A DNA stretch of 64,000 bases from Gammaproteobacteria bacterium (GTDB taxonomy: Bacteria > Pseudomonadota > Gammaproteobacteria > GCA-001735895). Below the pieces are notes generated by a model. That model worked only from the letters and a program-made list of their open reading frames with translations, had not been told where the DNA came from and did no database searches. The DNA lies in contig JAAEMR010000164.1 in the NCBI GenBank assembly GCA_024225395.1, forward strand, positions 36,314 through 100,313, written 5' to 3'. Numbering within the stretch: position 1 is the first letter of the stretch; every line of letters starts with the position of its first letter. Position numbers and translations under genes: made by a program. Positions 18,661 to 28,033 of this stretch are shown here, piece after piece.

Positions 18661-20438
18661 AATATCACCTCTTTTTCTTTACTGTACTCTGCTCTCATTT
18701 CATCAAATTTTTTACGAATTCTATCGGCGAGATGCTCAAGGTCCTGCAAATCATCATTGCTGACAGCAGATTTCAATCGTTTCAGCTGTGCGCTATAAGG
18801 TAACTTGATCAGCTGTTCAACCGGCACACCCAGGTTAATCAGTTCAACCCCTGCATCATGATATCGCAGCATTAATTCCAGCAAATTAAACTGCTTTTGT
18901 GGAGAACAGTAGCTATCCACAGGATCAAGAGCAGATTGCTGTAACACGGCTTCCTTGATCAGCCCCGAACTTTCAAGAACCCAGCGCTGCGATGAAGACA
19001 AAGCTTCAGGCCCGACCAGGTTAACGATACGCTCCAGTTCATCGGCTTCGGATAAAAGTGACAGAGCCTGTTCACGCCGATTAGCCCATTGAGGACTTAT
19101 ATTCTCTGACCACCATGCAGCCGCACGATCATCATAAGAGGTGAAACTTTCCAGCCAGGAAACAGAGGGGTAGTGCCTGGCATCTGCCAGCGATTTTGAT
19201 AGCGCCCAAAATGTACGAATAATTTCCTTGGTATGACTGGTGACCGGTTCAGAGAAATCTCCACCGGGAGGCGATACCGCACCAATCAGGGTCACTGAAC
19301 CAGTCTTGTCCGATAAAGTACTCACCATACCGGCACGTTCATAAAATGCAGCCAGCCTTGAAGCCAGATAAGCCGGGTAACCTTCTTCCACTGGCATTTG
19401 CCCCAGTCGCCCGGCAACTTCGCGTAAAGCTTCTGCCCAGCGACTGGTCGAATCAGCCACCATCACCACATCATAACCCTGATCACGATAATACTCGGCC
19501 ATGGTCACTCCTACATTGATACTGGCTTCTCTGGCAACCACCGGCATATTCGATGTATTGGCGACCAGGAATGTCCGCTCCATTAATGAACGACCACTGT
19601 ACGGATCTTTAAGTTCGGGAAAAGACTGTAAAATATCCACCATCTCATTTCCACGTTCACCACAACCCACATATAAAACGATATCTGCATTTGCCCAACG
19701 TGCAATTTGTTGCTGCACCATGGTTTTTCCAGCACCGAAAGGCCCCGGAACCGCCGCTTTGCCCCCTTTAAGCAGGGGAAAAAAAGTATCCAGTATGCGC
19801 TGTCCGGTAATCAGCGGCACAATGGAATTTGAGCGTGTGTGATAAGGTCTTGGAGTTCGTACCGGCCACTTGTGATACATTTTGAGTTCGAACACAGAAC
19901 CGGAATCATTGCTGACCCGCGCAATCACTTCCTCAACCGTATAATCACCTTCAGGTGCATGTTCAATAATTTCACCTACACAATCAGGAGGTGTCAGAAT
20001 TCTATGCTCTATAGTTTCCGTTTCCTGAACGGTTCCGAGTATTTCGCCGGCACTGAGTTTGTAACCAACAACCAGGTTTTCATCAGGAACAAAATGCCAT
20101 TTCTTTTCCCTGTCCAGTGCATCAACCAGCAGTCCGCGACTGATATTTTCACCACTTAGCTGCATGATCTTTTGCAGAGGTCGCTGCACACCATCAAATA
20201 TCTGTCCCAGCAAACCGGGGCCTAGTTCTACCGACAGGGGATGCCCCAGGCCGGTCACCTGTTCTCCCGGGCGTAATGACTCGGTCGATTCATACACCTG
20301 CACCAGCGCATTCTGTTCACGCAGATGAATGACTTCAGCGATCAAACCTAAATCACCTATCCTGACCTGCTCACCATTACGAATCCCTGCATGACGAATC
20401 GTCACTATGGGACCATTTACTTCAATCACCTCACCCAT
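18657..20438 (-). CDS. atpA: V/A-type ATP synthase subunit A (catalytic)
   Basis: Catalytic ATP-hydrolysing or synthesising subunit. It has the Walker A GPFGAGKTMVQ at about residue 235, the catalytic glutamate in CGERGNEMVD, and DSTSRWAEALREVAGR. The V/A-type bulge (non-homologous region) lies between about residues 110 and 190. I place the start at ATG 20438 (MGEVIEVNGPIV), which overlaps the subunit E stop by eight bases. The longer frame to 20483 would read deep into the E gene. About 593 residues, normal for the family. Confidence 0.95.
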   Translation of the reverse strand: MGEVIEVNGPIVTIRHAGIRNGEQVRIGDLGLIAEVIHLREQNALVQVYESTESLRPGEQVTGLGHPLSVELGPGLLGQIFDGVQRPLQKIMQLSGENISRGLLVDALDREKKWHFVPDENLVVGYKLSAGEILGTVQETETIEHRILTPPDCVGEIIEHAPEGDYTVEEVIARVSNDSGSVFELKMYHKWPVRTPRPYHTRSNSIVPLITGQRILDTFFPLLKGGKAAVPGPFGAGKTMVQQQIARWANADIVLYVGCGERGNEMVDILQSFPELKDPYSGRSLMERTFLVANTSNMPVVAREASINVGVTMAEYYRDQGYDVVMVADSTSRWAEALREVAGRLGQMPVEEGYPAYLASRLAAFYERAGMVSTLSDKTGSVTLIGAVSPPGGDFSEPVTSHTKEIIRTFWALSKSLADARHYPSVSWLESFTSYDDRAAAWWSENISPQWANRREQALSLLSEADELERIVNLVGPEALSSSQRWVLESSGLIKEAVLQQSALDPVDSYCSPQKQFNLLELMLRYHDAGVELINLGVPVEQLIKLPYSAQLKRLKSAVSNDDLQDLEHLADRIRKKFDEMRAEYSKEKEVIL

Positions 20439-21087
20439 TAAACACCGTTCCCATCGATGAAACGGTTGAAAATAACCGCTCAAAGATTAACCGACGTAGT
20501 TCATCTTCACGCCTGCTGACAATACCATCAAAAGTATAATCCACCATCACATCACCTGACGTTGATACCAGCTTTAACCCTCCGGAGCAGGGACAGGCTT
20601 CTCTGGCTAACTTGACATCAACTTTATTACCACAACAATTTTTTACCAGTTCATCCCAGTTCTCTGAAAACAGGGATAAATCATCACTGTTTATATGGGC
20701 TATCAGGGGTATAGGCCCCATGCTGGTCGCCCCCTGTTTGAGTAGTTTTTTGAAGATAAGTAAATATTGCTGATGGTTTTTATGCACCCGGTCCAGCTCA
20801 CTTATGACATTGTGCATCACAGATTGCACAAGTCCCCATCGATTTCGATCCAGCTCGGCCTTAATACGTAATTCACTCGCCTGTACCAGCCGGTGATATT
20901 CACGATCAGAACGAATTTTCGCTGAGAGCAGTTCTTTTTGTTCCATCAATTTAATTTTTTCACGAACATCTTCAATGATTTTATTTCTGGTCATTGTTCC
21001 CTGCTGGACATGCTCAGCAGAAAATTGATGAGCACGCTGCAGTATTGCATGTTGCAGCGCTTTAACCTGTTGCTGTTCAGTTGCCAT
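20431..21087 (-). CDS. atpE: V/A-type ATP synthase subunit E (peripheral stalk)
   Basis: A ~218-residue peripheral-stalk subunit. A long charged helix (residues ~1-95: HAILQRAHQFSAEHVQQG, EKIKLMEQKELLSAKIRSDREYHRLV in part) leads to a small globular C-terminal domain with the family pattern GGLKLVSTSGDVMVDYTFDG, followed by RRLIFERLF. Start taken at ATG 21087 because GGAG lies eight bases upstream. The longer frame to 21120 has no such site. Pairs with the G/H subunit to hold the A3B3 head. Confidence 0.88.
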   Translation of the reverse strand: MATEQQQVKALQHAILQRAHQFSAEHVQQGTMTRNKIIEDVREKIKLMEQKELLSAKIRSDREYHRLVQASELRIKAELDRNRWGLVQSVMHNVISELDRVHKNHQQYLLIFKKLLKQGATSMGPIPLIAHINSDDLSLFSENWDELVKNCCGNKVDVKLAREACPCSGGLKLVSTSGDVMVDYTFDGIVSRREDELRRLIFERLFSTVSSMGTVFNG

Positions 21088-21403
21088 TTGTTTTCTCCAG
21101 AACAGAAGCGCCGAGAACAAGTCCTATCAGTTTTTCTACTGCAGGTTGATAATCATCGGCTTCATGTAAATTAGGAATGTCACAAATAAGAATAGAGCCT
21201 CCACTCTGCCGAAGTATTTTCACCATGGGAATATCTGCATTGATTAAATCATGTTGCATAAATACAAGCGCACGTTGCTGACTGCGCTTTAAATCACTCA
21301 GTACATCATTGATAGTATCGTTGGACTCATCGGCATAGGTTTGAATACCCAGTAATGAAAAACCATCCATTAATGCCGAATTACCCATGGCGAGAATTTT
21401 CAT
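21077..21403 (-). CDS. atpF: V/A-type ATP synthase subunit F
   Basis: A 108-residue Rossmann-like central-stalk subunit that binds subunit D. Features: MKILAMGNSALMDGFSLLG at the N terminus, the central RALVFMQHDLIN strand, and GGSILICDIPN. Its ATG overlaps the subunit K stop by one base (TAATG) and its stop overlaps the E start. Size and position in the operon support the call more than any single motif. Confidence 0.85.
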   Translation of the reverse strand: MKILAMGNSALMDGFSLLGIQTYADESNDTINDVLSDLKRSQQRALVFMQHDLINADIPMVKILRQSGGSILICDIPNLHEADDYQPAVEKLIGLVLGASVLEKTNGN

Positions 21404-21849
21404 TAGATTTTTCCAAGTAATAGAATACTCACAACCAGTCCGTAAATTGCGATACCTTCTGCCAATCCCAGGTAAATAAGTGTGCGTCCAAACAATTCCG
21501 GTTTTTCAACAATAACCGCAAGAGATGCCGATCCAACAGAGCCTACTGCCAGCCCGGCACCGATGGCTGCCAGTCCGGTAGGTAAGCCGATTCCGACCAG
21601 CGCCAGTCCCAGGCCTATACTAATCTCCTTAACTTCCCCCGCCACGGTTTGCGCGGCAACGGCTTCATTAACGCTGCCGATCATTATGGCTACAATACCT
21701 ACTACAAAAATAACCAGATTGGCAATAACGCTACCTTTGACCCAGCGCGGTATTTTTTGTTTAACCGCTGCAGGAAACATCAACAGATAGACCCCCAGTG
21801 AAATAATACCCACGACACTTAAAGTTAGTAAGATGGTAATTAGGTTCAT
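21403..21849 (-). CDS. atpK: V/A-type ATP synthase subunit K (rotor ring proteolipid)
   Basis: A 148-residue membrane proteolipid with about four hydrophobic segments but a single recognisable c-subunit hairpin in the C-terminal half: GLAAIGAGLAVGSVGSASLA, PELFG, and LAEGIAIYGLVVSILLL with the ion-carrying glutamate. The Na+-type signature is absent: the Gln position in the first helix is Val and the Glu is followed by Gly. H+ coupling is therefore more likely (inference). The single carboxylate resembles bacterial V-type K subunits. Confidence 0.9.
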   Translation of the reverse strand: MNLITILLTLSVVGIISLGVYLLMFPAAVKQKIPRWVKGSVIANLVIFVVGIVAIMIGSVNEAVAAQTVAGEVKEISIGLGLALVGIGLPTGLAAIGAGLAVGSVGSASLAVIVEKPELFGRTLIYLGLAEGIAIYGLVVSILLLGKI

Positions 21850-21872
21850 GTCTTTCTCCTGTAAAAATAGGT

Positions 21873-23750
21873 TCAGAGTTTCAACGGTTCAAACGCTTTA
21901 CCTTTACCACTAAAGAAGCGTGAAAAACCTTCATAATATTCGAGACGCAAGCATTGAATGGCGACAATTGCGCCCTCCAGTACAATAATAAAAATATTCC
22001 CCAGTAAGATAGTTATCCAGTGCCCGGTTGGACCCATCATCGCTGCGATAGAAAAAACAGCTGCTGCCAGAGCAATATGATTTAAACTGAATGCAGCAAC
22101 ACGTAAAAAAGAAAGGGTGCCAGAGACACTACTGATAACCTGCTCCAGCATTTCAATTAACACGACCAGTGTTTTTTCAAACAAACCGGCTCTGGACTGC
22201 AACCATTGATAGCGCATGATCACGGCCATCGGTATCAATAAACACAAGGTTTCGAACAAACCAAAATGATCATTGGCCATCAATTGATAACCCGAATACA
22301 AAGCCGCCAGGTAAAACAATAACCCGGCAACACCCTTGCCACTGTAAAGGGCCTGTTGCGTTAAACCGACCACCAGGTAATTTCGAATCGCTAACAAATT
22401 CGAAACCAGTAGAAAAAAAGCACCCCAGACTAATGCCAGCAGTAACACCTGAACCGGATCATGCATGGGAGACATCCACAGCGGCGTAATAATATGTTCA
22501 TAACCAAATAGACTGCCATACACAAAACCAAAACCAATAGAAGAAAGCCCGGCCAATACACCAATGATAGTGACCGACGGAAACCGTTTCCATAACAATA
22601 AACTGCCACTGGCAATCACTGCGCCATGCCCGATATCTCCGAACATCATGCCAAACATCAAAATGTAACTGAATGAGAACAAAACTGTTGGATCCACTTC
22701 CGCATAGTTCGGGATTCCAAAATTACTCACCAGACTCTGAAACGGTTTAAAGATCCAGCTGTGTCGTAATAGAGAAGGGACAGATTCAAGCTCTTTGTTC
22801 TGCGGGTTAGTCAGTTGGATATGGAATGGAAACTGAAGATTATTATGCAGCTGTTTTTTTATTTCCTGCTCACCATCTGCAGGCACCCAGCCCTGCATGA
22901 AAACAAGCCCCCCATGACCCTTCAATACCGTGGCCAGGCTGGCATAAGGTTTAGCCAGAATCAGTAATTCATTTGTTTTTTGCAGGGCAGGAGAAATATC
23001 TAGCAATAAATCGGAGAGCTTTTTGTCTAATTTTATAATCTCATTTTTTGACTCTTCAAGCTGGTTATTAAGATCAAGCCGAAGTTGAGCCGGGTTACCC
23101 GAAAGCTCTTCGGGTATGACAAGCTCACGAAAATCGGCTGACTTTAATAATTCGTGAACATCCGTCTGCTGCTGACTGGAACCAATCATCACAACATGCT
23201 GGACACCTTCACCTGTATAGAATGATCTGATCATAAATTCAGCCAGGGACAGGGCTTTTTCGAGCCGACTGAAGTTCGCCGAAGGCACGGTCCCCACCAT
23301 GATATTTAAAAACCGGCTAGTTCTTGTTAAGCGGCTTAAATCCAGGTCCAGGGCATCAAATTTCTGTAAACTTTTAACCAGCTGCCTGGTGACCTGCATT
23401 TTTTCATGTTGTTGACGTTTTTTCTCTTCTACCACGGAAACTAATGACCATAGAACCTTTAACTGCCCATCCATTTCCTGTAATTGCTCAAGCGTTACCA
23501 GTTGCGTCAAATCATCAGGTTGGGTAAATTTTTCTGATGCTAAATCTGAAATTTTAGTAAACCGTGAAGCAAGGCTTTGATACACATCAAAATAGGGTGT
23601 CGCAGGAAATTCGGGTAACAGCTGTTCGTTAGATGTGTCTTCAACCGGGTGTAAAATGGTCATTCGTGCTAGAGTCAATGCAGCACATTGAGCATCTTCA
23701 TCCATCATTGATAAACTAATTTTTTTCATTTCAACAGGAATGGAAAGCAT
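21873..23750 (-). CDS. atpI: V/A-type ATP synthase subunit I (stator a-type)
   Basis: A 625-residue stator subunit. Residues 1-~320 are the cytosolic arm with coiled coils (EESKNEIIKLDKKLSDLLLD). Residues ~340-625 hold about seven membrane segments, including FSFSYILMFGMMFGDIGHG, the family's conserved FGxMFGDxGHG motif. The probable essential arginine is in LSFLRVAAFSLNHIALA. It provides the proton half-channels facing the K ring. The ATG overlaps the subunit C stop by one base. Confidence 0.94.
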   Translation of the reverse strand: MLSIPVEMKKISLSMMDEDAQCAALTLARMTILHPVEDTSNEQLLPEFPATPYFDVYQSLASRFTKISDLASEKFTQPDDLTQLVTLEQLQEMDGQLKVLWSLVSVVEEKKRQQHEKMQVTRQLVKSLQKFDALDLDLSRLTRTSRFLNIMVGTVPSANFSRLEKALSLAEFMIRSFYTGEGVQHVVMIGSSQQQTDVHELLKSADFRELVIPEELSGNPAQLRLDLNNQLEESKNEIIKLDKKLSDLLLDISPALQKTNELLILAKPYASLATVLKGHGGLVFMQGWVPADGEQEIKKQLHNNLQFPFHIQLTNPQNKELESVPSLLRHSWIFKPFQSLVSNFGIPNYAEVDPTVLFSFSYILMFGMMFGDIGHGAVIASGSLLLWKRFPSVTIIGVLAGLSSIGFGFVYGSLFGYEHIITPLWMSPMHDPVQVLLLALVWGAFFLLVSNLLAIRNYLVVGLTQQALYSGKGVAGLLFYLAALYSGYQLMANDHFGLFETLCLLIPMAVIMRYQWLQSRAGLFEKTLVVLIEMLEQVISSVSGTLSFLRVAAFSLNHIALAAAVFSIAAMMGPTGHWITILLGNIFIIVLEGAIVAIQCLRLEYYEGFSRFFSGKGKAFEPLKL

Positions 23751-24772
23751 TATTTAAATCCCACCACTGCCTGTCTGATTAATTCATCATCAAACTTTAA
23801 CTGTTTACCCTTTATCAATGCCTGTAAAAATTTCGTTTCGGCTTCGCGCAAAATGATATAGGCAAAAAATCGTGACACCAGGTTGGTTTTGCTTAAGGCT
23901 TTTGAGGCAATTGCCAGAGTAGAGTATTCCAGTGCAGTTTCAATTTCACAGATCGTATTTAAACCGGATAGTTTTTTCTGTAATGATTCCGGCAAGGCAG
24001 AAAGTACTTCATCGACACTGTCCATTTTAGCCAGACGCATTAAATTAGCAGAATGTAAAGTTCGGCCTGAAGCAGTTAATAAATAATACGATTTAGCAGG
24101 TGATAGATGGTATGAAAAACGATAACGCAATAACCATAGCAGGTTGAAGCGGTCAAGCAGCACACCCATTACCTGGCTCACCTGAGTGATATCCTGGTTA
24201 TCAAGTGCCTGCAGGCGTTGTTTCAGGTGAATAAAAAAACTTCTATCTATCGTTGCATCCAGCAAAAATAGATCATTCCCGTGTTCTTCATACACCTGCC
24301 TCGCCTGTCGAACTATACCCGCATAGGCCGTCGTTTCCAGCAACCGGAGCATTTCATGAGTATCTTCTGTGTCCAGCAACTTTTTAAGCGGTAATTCTGC
24401 AAAATCACCTAAATCGATCAACTGTTGCCGAATAATATAAATTTCAGTATTGCTGAATTTCCCTCGAATTAAAACTTTCAGATTGACCAGTTCAAACCAG
24501 CGGATAGCATAGAAAAAGAATCGTCTTTCACGCCCTGAAAAAGGACGAATTAATAGTTGAAAGTCATTAAAGGCATTATTCGCTAATTGATTTTCTATGC
24601 TACTGGAATCCTTGCTATCCAGACTATAGTGATGCCCCGTTAATGTTGCTATGTGGGTTAGAATCTGCTCAAGATCAAGATCGAATAATTTCGTTAAAAA
24701 ATCAAAGTCAATCAGGCGGTTAGAAAATATACTTAACCGTGTACTCAGGTAGGCGCTGGTAAATCCGCTCAC
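23750..24772 (-). CDS. atpC: V/A-type ATP synthase subunit C (d-type rotor cap)
   Basis: A 340-residue helical subunit linking the central stalk to the K ring. Family pattern at the start: AYLSTRLSIFSNRLIDFDFL. The central DLFLLDATIDRSFFIHL matches the family's repeated-module segment. The GTG start overlaps the upstream subunit stop by four bases (GTGA), and the stop overlaps the subunit I start. The identification rests on size, helix-rich composition and operon position. Confidence 0.85.
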   Translation of the reverse strand: MSGFTSAYLSTRLSIFSNRLIDFDFLTKLFDLDLEQILTHIATLTGHHYSLDSKDSSSIENQLANNAFNDFQLLIRPFSGRERRFFFYAIRWFELVNLKVLIRGKFSNTEIYIIRQQLIDLGDFAELPLKKLLDTEDTHEMLRLLETTAYAGIVRQARQVYEEHGNDLFLLDATIDRSFFIHLKQRLQALDNQDITQVSQVMGVLLDRFNLLWLLRYRFSYHLSPAKSYYLLTASGRTLHSANLMRLAKMDSVDEVLSALPESLQKKLSGLNTICEIETALEYSTLAIASKALSKTNLVSRFFAYIILREAETKFLQALIKGKQLKFDDELIRQAVVGFK

Positions 24773-25095
24773 GAGTCAGCTCGATCACTGTTAAGTATCA
24801 GCTCAATCGCCTGTTGCAAAGCCTCCGAGTCATGTTTTCCTGCCAGATCTCGTAATTCCTTATTTCGCTCATCATAACGCAGCTTCATTTCTGCAATGGT
24901 TTGAACGGAACGCTCATGAGCCTTATCGATAAATGACTGGTGCATTTCAGGCAGACGCTGCTGAAACTGTTGCTCCATATCATAAGCATCATCCAGAGAT
25001 TTTTTAACAATCGCATCCCGCTCCTGTTCGCCTTTGGAGACAATCGCTTCCGCTTCGGATTCTGCATTTAACAGGTCTTTTAATGAATCATCCAT
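24769..25095 (-). CDS. V/A-type ATP synthase subunit G/H (peripheral stalk)
   Basis: A 108-residue, highly charged, single coiled-coil protein (NAESEAEAIVSKGEQERD, FIDKAHERSVQTIAEMKLRY). It fits the G/H subunit that forms a heterodimeric peripheral stalk with E. First gene of the operon. The order is G/H-C-I-K-F-E-A-B-D, a complete set. The ribosome site is weak. Promoter elements for the operon must lie within 25096-25290; I could not pick one with confidence. Confidence 0.82.
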   Translation of the reverse strand: MDDSLKDLLNAESEAEAIVSKGEQERDAIVKKSLDDAYDMEQQFQQRLPEMHQSFIDKAHERSVQTIAEMKLRYDERNKELRDLAGKHDSEALQQAIELILNSDRADS

Positions 25096-25287
25096 ATAAC
25101 GATACCATCAATAAGTGTTAACGTGATTTTAGACCATTACATAATCCGCGGCATGATTTGCATCAATTTTTCCTCGAGTAATAAAACGGATAAATTAAAG
25201 AAAATTTAAAAAGACTTCAGAGTCTCGGTCGTTATAATTTTATAGTTAACTTATATCAATCGCATATCTTAAATAAGTAAACTATAC

Positions 25288-25780
25288 ATGAACATCCTAA
25301 GGGTAAATTTCGCGGCAATGAGTAACCCAAACATAAACAATACTGTCAATGAAGCCGCTCGGGCTGGTCAATATGGGCGTGGATTTGCGGTAGTCACCGA
25401 TGAAGTCAAAAATCTCGTTTTCACAACCAAACAGGCCGCTACTGAAATCAGTGAAATCATGAATGCCGATCTGGAAAATGGTACGACTCAGGTTTAGGTA
25501 AGGATAAATACAGCCATTTACCGATATATAGCAGCATTCAACAACCCCATGTAGATGTGCATGACAATGTACATAAAGTCATTCATATACTTGAACAGGA
25601 CTGGCTAAAAAATCCCGCCCTGCATGAAAACATTTTAACGTTCTTTAAAACAGCAGAAACTGCCAGCAGCAAGTCACCGGTTTAGTTGATAAACTGGCCA
25701 CAGAAAAAATGAAGTCCGAAGGATTCGCCAATGTTAATGCAGCAGGTGAAGTTTCATTCAAAGTAGGTAGAAAATTCTGA
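25288..25780 (+). pseudogene. decayed methyl-accepting chemotaxis protein relic
   Basis: The intact piece 25288-25497 reads ARAGQYGRGFAVVTDEVKNL, the hairpin tip of a chemoreceptor signalling domain, where EAARAGExGRGFAVVAxEVRxLA is expected. It stops after about 65 residues. Further protein-like text follows in other frames: a histidine-rich stretch HVDVHDNVHKVIHILEQDWL (about 25539-25600), then EKMKSEGFANVNAAGEVSF ending at 25780. No receptor N terminus or membrane segments remain. A remnant of at least one chemoreceptor-like gene, inactivated. Confidence 0.75.
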
Positions 25781-25824
25781 TTTGTAATTATTAGAAACTG
25801 GCGCAGAGAGACTCGTTCAGAATA

Positions 25825-26937
25825 TTATAGAGTCGCCATAGATCTGATGCAGTTTTTACCATCCTGCTTCGCTGCATAAACACCCTTATCAGCCAATTTA
25901 ATCAGATCTTCGTAATTATTCATTGAGCCAACTCGTGTTGCGACTCCCACACTGATACTGCTATTCCAGAAACTACCACCGGTTGGAACTTTTAAACCTG
26001 AAACAGTTTCAAGAACTACTTCAGCAATATACATGCTTCCATCATGATCAGTATTCGGACAGAGAACTAAAAATTCATCACCTCCCAGTCGACACACAAT
26101 ATCGTCGGTTCGAAAACTATGCTGTAATGCTTTAGCCAGCTCTGTTAAAACTACATCACCTGCATCATGTCCATAAGTATCATTAACAGCTTTAAAATGA
26201 TCTGCATCGATCATCATGCAGGATAAGGGTCTATTAAACTTTATGGACTCTTTCCAGAGTACATCAAGTAAACGCAAAGCATGACGTCGATTAGGAAGAT
26301 TGGTTAGCGTGTCAGTCAGCGCCAGTTCTTCAAGATGCAGGTTAGCATCTGTAAGCGCTTTCGTTCTTTCTTCTACCTTTGCTTCGAGAGTCTGATTTAA
26401 CTTTAAAAGATCTTTATTTCTGGAGGAAACCTGGTGAAACATTCTATTTAACGTTTCCAGTAAGGGCTTTGTTGCACTATCCGCTACCCTCTCTTCTTTT
26501 TCATAAGCTTCTGACGGGCTTAATCCTGACTTTATAGAAGCAACCTGACGAGACATATTCTGGTCAGTACCAAGAATATGGTAGGCCAGCCAATGTATCA
26601 GAAAATCTAACAATAGTTCTATCGCAACAGTAGTTCCACCTGAAACAGCTTCATACATCGAGGTGACTTCCTGCAAAAAATCATTGTGGATCTCAATATG
26701 TTTGTCGAAATGACGCGAATCAATACCAACACTCAACATCATAGACTGCTCTTCATTAAAGTGATAAACAGCATACTCTGACAACTCTTTAAATAATTTA
26801 TTTAGATCATCCAGAGTGGAAATATTTTCACTCACTAACTCTCCAAACCGATTGATTCGGTCTACCAGGTAGAGATGCTGCTCATCAACCTCAGCCAACC
26901 CGGTTACAAAGTTTTCATCCCACTGAAATGACGGCAT
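25825..26937 (-). CDS. bacteriohemerythrin-GGDEF diguanylate cyclase
   Basis: A 370-residue fusion. Residues 1-~130 are a hemerythrin domain with a full set of di-iron ligands: His21, His59 and Glu63 (HxxxE), His80 and His84 (HxxxH), His120 and Asp125 (HxxxxD). A coiled linker covers ~160-205 (NQTLEAKVEERTKALTDA). The GGDEF cyclase domain has RxxD inhibitory site at 276-279 and GGDEF at 285-289, all intact. It probably makes cyclic di-GMP in response to O2 or another diatomic ligand bound by the di-iron centre. Cytoplasmic, no membrane segment. An FNR-like box lies about 93-106 bases upstream. Confidence 0.94.
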   Translation of the reverse strand: MPSFQWDENFVTGLAEVDEQHLYLVDRINRFGELVSENISTLDDLNKLFKELSEYAVYHFNEEQSMMLSVGIDSRHFDKHIEIHNDFLQEVTSMYEAVSGGTTVAIELLLDFLIHWLAYHILGTDQNMSRQVASIKSGLSPSEAYEKEERVADSATKPLLETLNRMFHQVSSRNKDLLKLNQTLEAKVEERTKALTDANLHLEELALTDTLTNLPNRRHALRLLDVLWKESIKFNRPLSCMMIDADHFKAVNDTYGHDAGDVVLTELAKALQHSFRTDDIVCRLGGDEFLVLCPNTDHDGSMYIAEVVLETVSGLKVPTGGSFWNSSISVGVATRVGSMNNYEDLIKLADKGVYAAKQDGKNCIRSMATL

Positions 26938-27029
26938 TTAATCTTAACAACTCTAAATCTGGATTTAATAAGGGAAACAGCTATTTATGGTTTAGAAACG
27001 GTACATTAATGCTTTTATGTCCATCAACA
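26938..27029. other. divergent promoter region (cyclase side)
   Basis: Part of a 355-base gap between the cyclase gene (minus) and the proton-channel pair (plus), A+T-rich. Apart from the FNR-like box at 27030-27043 I see no other gene or strong palindrome in 26938-27292. Confidence 0.4.
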
Positions 27030-27043
27030 TTGATCAAGATCAT
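27030..27043. promoter_or_regulatory. FNR/ANR-type box upstream of the hemerythrin cyclase
   Basis: TTGAT-CAAG-ATCAT matches the FNR/ANR consensus TTGAT-N4-ATCAA at nine of ten defined bases. It lies 93-106 bases before the cyclase ATG, compatible with control of that promoter when O2 is low. It is about 250 bases from the opposite gene, so its action there is less likely. Confidence 0.5.
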
Positions 27044-27292
27044 ATTCAGTCCAATTAGTTTTTTTTAGGACTACTAATTCTGTCAATAAGTATCATTTAA
27101 AATATCTGATATAATAAGAAAGTGCTCGAATCAGGCCATACAGTTCATTCATTAATTTCCAACTGATAGTTTTCAGGTTACACTCAACATTTGGAATTTA
27201 AACCGGTCTGCTTCCTGTTCCCGGCATAGATTTACGCATAATTATGGTAATAGCTTCAAATCATTTATCTTTTGTTCGGCTAAGGAATTTTC

Positions 27293-28012
27293 ATGAGCAA
27301 CCCTAAACACACTCTTTTCTGGATGACGATTTACCTGCTTATCGTGGGTGTCGTTTGTGCACTTATCTACATCCCTTTACAGACTGCTTTTCATGCAAAC
27401 TGGGTATTCAACAGCCTCATTTTCAGTGTATTGCTCATCGGCATCATCATCTCTTATCGCCAGGTGATCACCCTGATCCCTGAAGGGCAATGGATCGCAT
27501 CATTTCGTACCGGCGATGCCAACCTGTCGATTAAACAGGAACCCCGCCTGCTTAAACCTCTGACACGTCAATTAGGCGTCGATTTGAAAAAAGACCGTTT
27601 TCGTATGTCGGCCATGTCACTGCGCACCGTGCTGGATGGTATTCGAGGTCGACTTGATGAAGCTCGCGAAATATCCCGATACATGATTAGCCTGTTGATA
27701 TTTCTCGGATTACTGGGTACTTTCTGGGGATTGCTCAGCACCATTTCTTCGGTGGGTAATGTCATTATTGGACTGAGTGTCGATGGTGGTGACTTCAATA
27801 AAATTTTTGGTGAACTGCAAGCCGGATTGTTAGAACCACTAAAAGGCATGGGCACCGCATTCAGTTCATCTCTATTTGGCCTGGGTGGTTCACTGGTACT
27901 GGGTTTTCTGGATATTCAGGCCGGGCACGCGCAAAACCGTTTTTATGACAGTCTGGAAGAGTGGTTAGCCGGTGTGACCAACCTGGTAGATAGCGATAGC
28001 CAGGATGTATAA
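27293..28012 (+). CDS. MotA/TolQ/ExbB-type proton channel protein
   Basis: A 239-residue membrane protein with four hydrophobic segments at about residues 9-30, 37-58, 130-158 and 182-211. The last two carry the MotA/TolQ/ExbB signature FLGLLGTFWGLLSTI and LEPLKGMGTAFSSSLFGLGGSLVLGFLD. It should form the stator ring that uses the proton gradient. It is too short for flagellar MotA, and no flagellar or TonB/TolR genes are near. Followed 21 bases later by a MotB/OmpA-like partner, so the two form one machine. Its target is unknown. Confidence 0.88.
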   Translation: MSNPKHTLFWMTIYLLIVGVVCALIYIPLQTAFHANWVFNSLIFSVLLIGIIISYRQVITLIPEGQWIASFRTGDANLSIKQEPRLLKPLTRQLGVDLKKDRFRMSAMSLRTVLDGIRGRLDEAREISRYMISLLIFLGLLGTFWGLLSTISSVGNVIIGLSVDGGDFNKIFGELQAGLLEPLKGMGTAFSSSLFGLGGSLVLGFLDIQAGHAQNRFYDSLEEWLAGVTNLVDSDSQDV

Positions 28013-28033
28013 GCATAATCCGGAGTCAATCAA

